Part shown: in pieces, positions 57,385-64,000 of the stretch | How the letters are laid out: every line of letters starts with the position of its first letter | How positions within the stretch are numbered: the stretch's first letter is position 1 | DNA from: Bolinopsis microptera | Lineage: Eukaryota > Ctenophora > Tentaculata > Lobata > Bolinopsidae | Length of the DNA stretch: 64,000 bases | Reading direction: 5' to 3' | NCBI RefSeq assembly: GCF_026151205.1 | Contig: NC_087081.1 | Location: 5,947,246-6,011,245, forward strand | The notes under the pieces: model-generated | Told to the model about the DNA's origin: nothing | Seen by the model: the letters and a program-made list of their open reading frames with translations, nothing else | Database searches by the model: none | Translations under genes and position numbers: made by a program

Positions 57385-60000
57385 AAAACTCCGTTTGGAG
57401 ATATTCCTTTTTACGCTCTAAGTTATTAATTTTCCTTGTGTTTGAATCCTTTCACTTTTTAACTGTTTTTAGTCTTTGTTATTTTCGGCCGATTTCTGCA
57501 CTTTTACACTGGGTCATCATTCATAATTTCTGGGATTGAGACGACTTATATGAGCATTTAAGGAAGAGTTTGCTTGTCTGACTTACTTCATTAGACACTT
57601 CTGGTCAAGAACTGAACAAGAACCACATTCGAAGACTGGAACATCTGAATGACTCTGCAACCCAGGAATCAACTACTCAGTTATTATCGCTCAATAATCG
57701 GTTTGGTATCGACGTTACATACTTTATTATTATTTTTTTTTTAAAAGCTGATTTTAGAAACCAGGGAATTAAAGTTACTGTCCTAAGGCTAACATTAAAT
57801 CGCTGATTTTATTTATATATATCACTTTTTTTGTTCTTTCTTTTCCTTCAAAACATTCCAGTACATTGTGCAGAAAGTTGGAGATGAAGCCGTAGTACGT
57901 ACATGTAGCATTGCACTGGATTGAACTTGCAGAGTGTGGTTTTTTCCAGTCTGCGCCGTGTGCTTATACAAATATACGCGGCGCAGATAGACTGGAGGAG
58001 ATTGCACTGTGTAGGCTCTGGTGTAATGTGATATGTATGTACTACGGCTTTACAAATTTTGGAAGCATGTAGGGATATATTTCTGATACCAATCGTATAT
58101 ACTAAAAATACTCTAGCACAATTGTAACTGCAGTTTTACAGAACTCTAAATGCTTAATGAACACTCTTGCAGGTACCACCCGTATTCACACTCAGACCTG
58201 AGTTTAGTCATTTTCCAATACGAGATTGGGGACGGGTTCTATAAACAAACAAAACAAACAAACAATGAGAGTCTCCACTCGCTGTAAAACAAAATGCATC
58301 AAGTAAATCATTATTATATGGCAAAACCGATTTGATTTAATCAATATAGATCTAAATTCGTTTTTAATTGAGATCTAATTTCGGAGTTAAAAGAATTCTA
58401 AACGTCCATTTTCGCTCCTTTGAGCAAGTCCGCCATTTAATTTTTGTAGGGTAGACAAATAAAGATAAATGAAAAACTTCATTCTTTCAGAAATGAACAA
58501 CTCAAGGGTGGGGGGGGGGGGATGAAAAACCGATCGTAATATTTCTGCGGAGCCGCATCTCCACAAAATTTCCAATGCGGTTATTCTTCGCTTCCCGAAA
58601 TTTATGGGTATAAATACCTCCAAATACCCGACTAGACAGCAAAAAGGGGGATAACAGACTAATTAAAGTAGAGTTTTATTAAAAGTCGGAAGGTATGAAA
58701 TATTTCTGGTAGTTCATGTCCCGTGTCACTTGTCAGTTACAACATTGTCTTGATGGGAAGCGTATAAATTAGGAACATGCCAGGTGCAGACTGATACATA
58801 AACATATGGTTATGATACTTTCCCGGCAAGTCTTGTCAGACTAACCTGACAGACGAAGCTAATTTTTGATTAAATATTTAAGTTCCTGTATCAAGACCGC
58901 AACGCGGAATAAAATTTAGCATCAACGCTTCCTGTCGGGACATATTAGCTTCAGGCTTTAAACTTTAAATTCCCTGTCGCATAAAATCAAGATTTTGATT
59001 TCCGTGGATAGGTGCCGGCTGATAATTTGATTGATATTCCTGCGAAGTGGATATTAACAGGTTATTTTAGTTTACAGGAGCTATATAGGAAGACGACAGC
59101 GGGGAACCGTGAAGGAAGGTAAACAGCCACGGTAAATCGGGAGGGGGATAAATTATCGGGGTTTACGATAAATCGGAGTTTGCGATAAATCCGTGCGTGT
59201 TAGATCTACTTTGGGTGCGAATTGTATATCCCAATACGATGTTATAACATATTAGGACGCAATGAAACTACCGGACCACGATGTATGGGGACTTGCCACC
59301 CCATGTATTTTGTGACGTCAATCCTATAGTATTTTTCCTGAAAATATCGAGCGATGCCACAATAATGCCATGTTTAGATAAAAGTTGTGATATTGTTAAC
59401 GGTAAATAGGAGCAAAAGGTAAATACTTTGAAGCGAAAACAAATTTCTACAAAAATGTAACATTTACTTTTCACGAGCGAAGATACAATATTTATATAGC
59501 TGCAAGAGAAGCTCAATGCAGCTATTTTGACTGCTGCTTAATAGAAATAACACCGACAGTAAAACATTATAAACTACAAGGTAACCTGGCCTCCGGTATA
59601 ACAAAGTTAACACCTGTAGCAACAATATTATGTTAGCAAAAAGGTAAAACTCGCATAATTACTAAGACACCTGGGGTCGGGTACTTAGGAACCTGGAACA
59701 GTGTTATTCACATTACGGTGCATTTTTAACTGCTATGTTTAATAATGCATACTACTTATTGCTTTATTGGATATTTCTATTTTTCGCGTTAGAGCCTTTT
59801 TTATGTTGGCCTCTTTTTAAATGTGTATTCTATCAAAAACCCGAAAAAATTATTATTTTATCCTCTAAAAATATCCGACTTACCAGTCTTTGAAAATTTT
59901 CTACTGGTGCCAGAAATTATAGATGCATTACAGTTACCATAACAACAGTCAACACTACAGTTACCATAACAACACTATTGTTACAAAAAATCTTTTTCAG
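57385..60000 (+). other. Rest of intron C-D
   Basis: Contains a hairpin at 57948-57996 (CCAGTCTGCGCCG facing CGGCGCAGATAGACTGG), a G-run at 58510, and a short repeat ACAGTTACCATAACAACA just before exon D. No exon supported. Confidence 0.5.
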
Positions 60001-60095
60001 CTGCACGTGACCCTAACAAGTGTGACGAAGGTGTGGAATTAGTGGAATGTCTACTGGATCCCTGCCAGGATATGATCTGTGAGGGACGCCCAGAG
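60001..60095 (+). CDS. Exon D: start of a cysteine-rich module after the Ig domain
   Basis: Acceptor CTTTTTCAG, donor GTTCGT, phase 1 in and 0 out, continuing exactly from exon C. It encodes ARDPNKCDEG, VELVECLLDPCQ and DMICEGRPE. The spacing VxCxxDPCxxxxC followed by xxPE resembles the opening of an extracellular cysteine-rich repeat known from secreted invertebrate proteins, which usually continues with an NYCGGC-like core. That continuation must be on a later exon; none was found before the window end. The protein is therefore probably secreted or extracellular. Confidence 0.8.
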
Positions 60096-62546
60096 GTTCG
60101 TTTACAAAACATTGTCAAATTTGTTGCGCTATACTATAACCATATAATGAATATTATGGGATCGACCATTGTTGATTGTTTTAGTTGATGGCCCTTCAAA
60201 ATATCAAATGGTCGATCAATAAATTGAAAACAAGTGAAATAAAGCTTCCTAACGATCTTATCAGGTTTTATAAACTGTTGTTCGTGATGTTCATGATAGT
60301 TCGATGAAAACATCTCTTGAGAGTCAACAGCTAAACCTCTAACGTAACCACCATCCACCCACAAAGGCCAATCACCAACCCCATAACCCACAAATCCAGA
60401 GTATTTAGCGGTTCTCGCACAATGGTTCTCACTTAGATATTACAGGAATCTATGATTGATCCGTGAGACCCGGTACAGCATGAGCAGTAATATTCTCCGA
60501 ATTTAATCACGTGATATTATACAGATCCAATCACGAGCCAGCAACCACATCTTTACTAGCCTTCATCTAATCTCACAGAATGAAAAAGCTCCAGTGCACG
60601 TGTCGAATATTATACTCCGAAATATTATACCCAGCAATATTATACCCAGAAATAGAAATTAGTAAATACTGAATGGTGTGGTTCCTGGTGTCCCTTTAAT
60701 TTTCTGAGAACTATGGAGATAAAATCATTAGTTTGTGATCACACCTACGAGTTGCAGGAATTTCTCCGGGGATACCCAGTTACCAGTACAATCAATGGAA
60801 ATCTATTGCACCAATCTCATAAATTTAACACTTTAAAATAAATAGATTTCATCCAAGTACAAGCATTGGGATTGGTTCAATGAACAAGCTCCAAATCTCT
60901 GCGTATCATGATACCGAATGATTTTGATCTTTGAAGTTTGAAGACAGACATATCTCACATATCCATCTCTTGTAATAGCACTGTATTTGTAACTAACTCT
61001 ACTATGCAAAGTACTGAAGTAAGAATGAGTCTATGACTTCATACCAAGTACGCGTGCCACACTTAAAGTTTATTAAAACTTCATAACTTGATAACGAGCT
61101 AACACACTTGATTACTTTAATTAACTATGTGCTTAACTGTATCTGTGTATTACATAATATGCTGTATAACTTGATATTTCAGCAATCGCTTAAAGATGAC
61201 TGTAAATTCAAATAGCCTTTTTCTCGTTTAGTTTCGTGGGAAAAACAACCAACTGGCTCAAGCCCGCCATCGTTTTAGAATTGATTCGAAATAAAACCGA
61301 TGTTAAATCATTTTCCATTTTAATATTAAAATGGAAAATGATTTGGGGTTTGAGCCATGAAATTCCGATTCAATATTAAAATGGAAAACGATTTGACATC
61401 GTGTTTTTTTTTTTCAAATCAATTTTAAAACGTTGGCGGGCCTGAGCCACCATACAACTGTCCATTCGTTTAGAGTTTTCCCGGCAAACAGTCCTCATCA
61501 TGGTATGAATACTTCGTTGGGATCATTTTATCAGGTTGGTATTCAATTTAAAGTCCCAAAGTTTGAAGACATAAATATGATGAAAAAAAGCTGATCACTA
61601 GAAGCCTTAAAGTTTATGAATGAACTATATAATGACATTTAAATTTTAAAGCTCGTTATTTAATATTCACAGGCCAGCTTTCCCGGCTATTATAGGCTAC
61701 AAGTACAAAGAGCTGCATGCTTGAAAGGAGAGCTCTCTCTCACTTTCCTAAGACTTGAAAGTTGCAAGCTGCCATATGTTTGCCCTTTAGTGTACCCCAA
61801 GCTGCAAAAAAATAGCCGCTTAAGCTTGCAACTATAATACAAAGAGTCTTAATATAAAGCTTTGAATAAGAGGCCAGCCTTGTTTCGGTCTCATAACAGT
61901 CAAAGATGGGCTTCTCAAAACTAATTCTCGTAATTCATCTTTTAAATTAATAAAACGTATCATGTCCAGCCTCCAGGAAGTTTGTCACAAAGATTATGGC
62001 TATAGTAAACTATAGTAAATTGAGAGTAGCGGTCAACATGAGATCCATCTAACAAATAACAAATAAGAATACTACTATAATATGTACTATAAGGGTCATT
62101 AGACCCTTATAGTACATATAAGATCTAAGTAGTATGATATCTGGAGGGGGATATTTAAAACATATAAGTGATACGAAAGATAGTATGATATTGTTTATAA
62201 TAACCTCTGTCCTCCAATACTTTATAACAGATAATACCTTCGTACTCTATTTGGGGCTTGAGCCGCGCAAATAACCTCACTGTATTTCCGGTCATTATCA
62301 TGCGTGGCTCTCAGACTTCAGAGTACGAAGGTATTATCATATTATCACATTATAATATCATTTATTATCTCTATTATAATATCATGTATAAGTAGTATAT
62401 AAGTATAAGCTGACAACGATTAACACATGTTTATTGAAAGCTTCTACATGTTAAACTATCGTATCACTTATATGTTTTTAACCCAACTCCATTCAGCTGT
62501 ATAAGTAATAAATTATGAATTATCATTTATAAGTATAATCATTACC
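60096..62546. other. Sequence after exon D, with hairpins
   Basis: Hairpin cluster at about 61250-61455 (ATTTTAATATTAAAAT core, CAAGCCCGCCA facing GGCGGGCCTGAG), a perfect small hairpin at 62078-62118 (TGTACTATAAGGGTC facing GACCCTTATAGTACA), and a 13-bp stem at 62231-62338 (ATAATACCTTCGT facing ACGAAGGTATTAT). No further exon of the Ig gene was recognised. Confidence 0.5.
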
Positions 62547-62747
62547 TTAGTAGAACTCTAGAGGGCCGAAGGCTCCAGAAAGTTTTACCAGGGTAATAAA
62601 ATACGTATTCTTCCCCTTTACAAAAGAGCCACTAATTTGACTCCTGTCGACGTTCACTAATTTAGGAGACAACGTCGCGTGTCCTGAATCTGTATCATCA
62701 TTGGACTGTTGTTCGCCCCTTACTTGCAAGAGGTATAACACGTAACC
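62547..62747 (-). CDS. Possible terminal exon of an unknown gene
   Basis: A 201-bp phase-0 segment follows the acceptor CGATGCAG and ends in TAA. It encodes a non-repetitive 66-residue stretch, beginning GYVLYLLQVRGEQQ and ending SGSFVKGKNTYFITLVKLS then GAFGPLEFY. The alternating hydrophobic pattern could be the end of a beta-sandwich domain, but no family is recognised. Its upstream exons would lie to the right, in or beyond the satellite. It may be chance. Confidence 0.3.
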   Translation of the reverse strand, partial: GYVLYLLQVRGEQQSNDDTDSGHATLSPKLVNVDRSQISGSFVKGKNTYFITLVKLSGAFGPLEFY

Positions 62748-63000
62748 CTGCATCGAAAATAGTTAATTGCATATTATGTAGTAATAATGAATAATAAAGC
62801 AACATAAAGTAATTATTATGTTAATGTTATACTTGAGCAGGGAAAATATATGGATCTAAACACTGAAAGCTTTCTTAAAATAGCCTCATTATTTTAATTA
62901 TTATTATTACTAATTACTACTACTTATTATGTCAAGTTTTGAAGGAGCATTTTGTTCAGATAGTTATCAAACACCCTATCAACAGTGCTGGAGGGCGCTC
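62748..63000. other. AT-rich spacer before the hairpin satellite
   Basis: TTATTATTACTAATTACT-type simple sequence. Nothing else seen. Confidence 0.4.
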
Positions 63001-63003
63001 TCT

Positions 63004-64000
63004 GCGGAACTGCCTCTACCTATTACTATTAGTAGAGGCAGTGCTGGAGGATGATATCAGAACTGCCTCTACTTATTACTATTAGTAGAGGCAGTGCTGG
63101 AGGATGATATCAGAACTGCCTCTACTTATTACTATTAGTAGAGGCAGTGCTGGAGGGTGATATCAGAACTGCCTCTACTTATTACTATTAGTAGAGGCAG
63201 TGCTGGAGGGTGATATCAGAACTGCCTCTACTTATTACTATTAGTAAAGGCAGTGCTGGAGGATGATATCAGAACTGCCTCTACTTATACTATTAGTAGA
63301 GGCAGTGCTGGAGGATGATATCAGAAACTGCCTCGACTTCTTACTAATAGTAGAGGCAGTGCTGGAGGATGATATCAGAACTGCCTCTACTTATTACTAT
63401 TAGTAGAGGCAGTGCTGGAGGATGATATCAGAACCTGCCTCTACTTATTACTATTAGTAGAGGCAGTGCTGGAGGATGATATCAGAACTGCCTCTACTTA
63501 TTACTATTAGTAGAGGCAGTGCTGGAGGATGATATCAAGAAACTGCCTCTACTTAATACTATTAGTAGAGGCAGTGCCTGGAGGATGATATCAGACTTGC
63601 CTCTACTTATTACTATTTGTAGAGGCAGTGCTGGAGGGTGCTCTCTGCAGAACAGCTTTCTACTTATTACTATTAGTAGAGGCAGTGCTGGAGGCTGATA
63701 TCAGAACTGCCTCTACATATTACTATTAGTAGAGGCAGTGCTGGAGGATGATATCAGAACTGCCTCTACTTATTACTATTAGTAGAGGCCAGTGCTGGAG
63801 GATGATATCAGAACTGCCTCTACTTATTACTATTAGTAGAGGCAGTGCTGGAGGATGATATCAGAATGCCTCTACTTATTAACTATTAGTTGAGGCAGTG
63901 CTGGAGGATGATATCAGAACTGCCTCTACTTGTACTATTAGTAGAGCAGTGCTGGAGGAGTGCTCTTTGCAGAACTGCTTCTACTTATTACTATTAGTAG
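63004..64000. repeat. 53-bp hairpin satellite, about 18 copies, runs off the window
   Basis: Unit CAGTGCTGGAGGATGATATC plus AGAACTGCCTCTACTTATTACTATTAGTAGAGG. Each unit contains ACTGCCTCTACT and its complement AGTAGAGGCAGT separated by 10 nt, so every copy can form a 12-bp stem. Units vary by single-base indels. Confidence 0.95.

Overview
The window looks like metazoan nuclear DNA. Coding sequence is sparse, AT-rich and split by GT-AG introns, and most of the window is introns, satellites and mobile elements. An opsin, an immunoglobulin-superfamily gene and an aquatic-invertebrate type LINE ORF1 point to an invertebrate. The intron-dense opsin that fits no standard class suggests a non-bilaterian such as a ctenophore or cnidarian, but this is inference and I cannot name the species. 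Most open frames in the window are chance or lie in low-complexity repeats. Real coding was found by matching splice sites and reading phase to protein families.

Region 1 (1-10.3 kb). A 676-bp TIR element with an 8-bp target duplication (538-1213) lies beside an opsin gene on the minus strand (2800-10137). The opsin can be assembled as 12 exons with compatible phases throughout, giving about 442 residues. It keeps the retinal-binding lysine, both counterion glutamates and ERY. It has lost both partners of the conserved extracellular disulfide and has a very long third cytoplasmic loop. Its last intron holds a TA-flanked mariner-like MITE (2978-4101).

Region 2 (10.3-60.1 kb). Four exons on the plus strand (12525-12616, 44195-44278, 49752-49836, 60001-60095) join in phase. 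Together they encode one I-set immunoglobulin domain followed by the start of a cysteine-rich module. The gene is partial at both ends. The first intron, between the first Ig cysteine and the Ig tryptophan, is about 31.6 kb. It carries a 3.9-kb G-run/iteron element stuffed with CCT repeats, a 6.07-kb foldback element built from palindromes, a fragment with a CxC...HxxxC motif and a PD-(D/E)XK-like motif, a LINE ORF1 without ORF2, a truncated CR1-like LINE, and a 1.39-kb TTAA-flanked (piggyBac-type) hairpin element. The last intron (about 10.2 kb) is mostly satellite DNA with units of 24, 31, 276/301 and 322 bp.

Region 3 (60.1-64 kb). A few hairpins, one possible terminal exon on the minus strand (62547-62747), and a satellite of about 53 bp whose every unit is a hairpin, running off the window end.

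The recurring theme is inverted repeats at every scale, from 12-bp stems in a satellite to arms of more than 1 kb. Many fall inside one host intron, so its transcript could fold into long double-stranded RNA. No tRNA, rRNA, CRISPR array or prokaryotic-type operon was seen.
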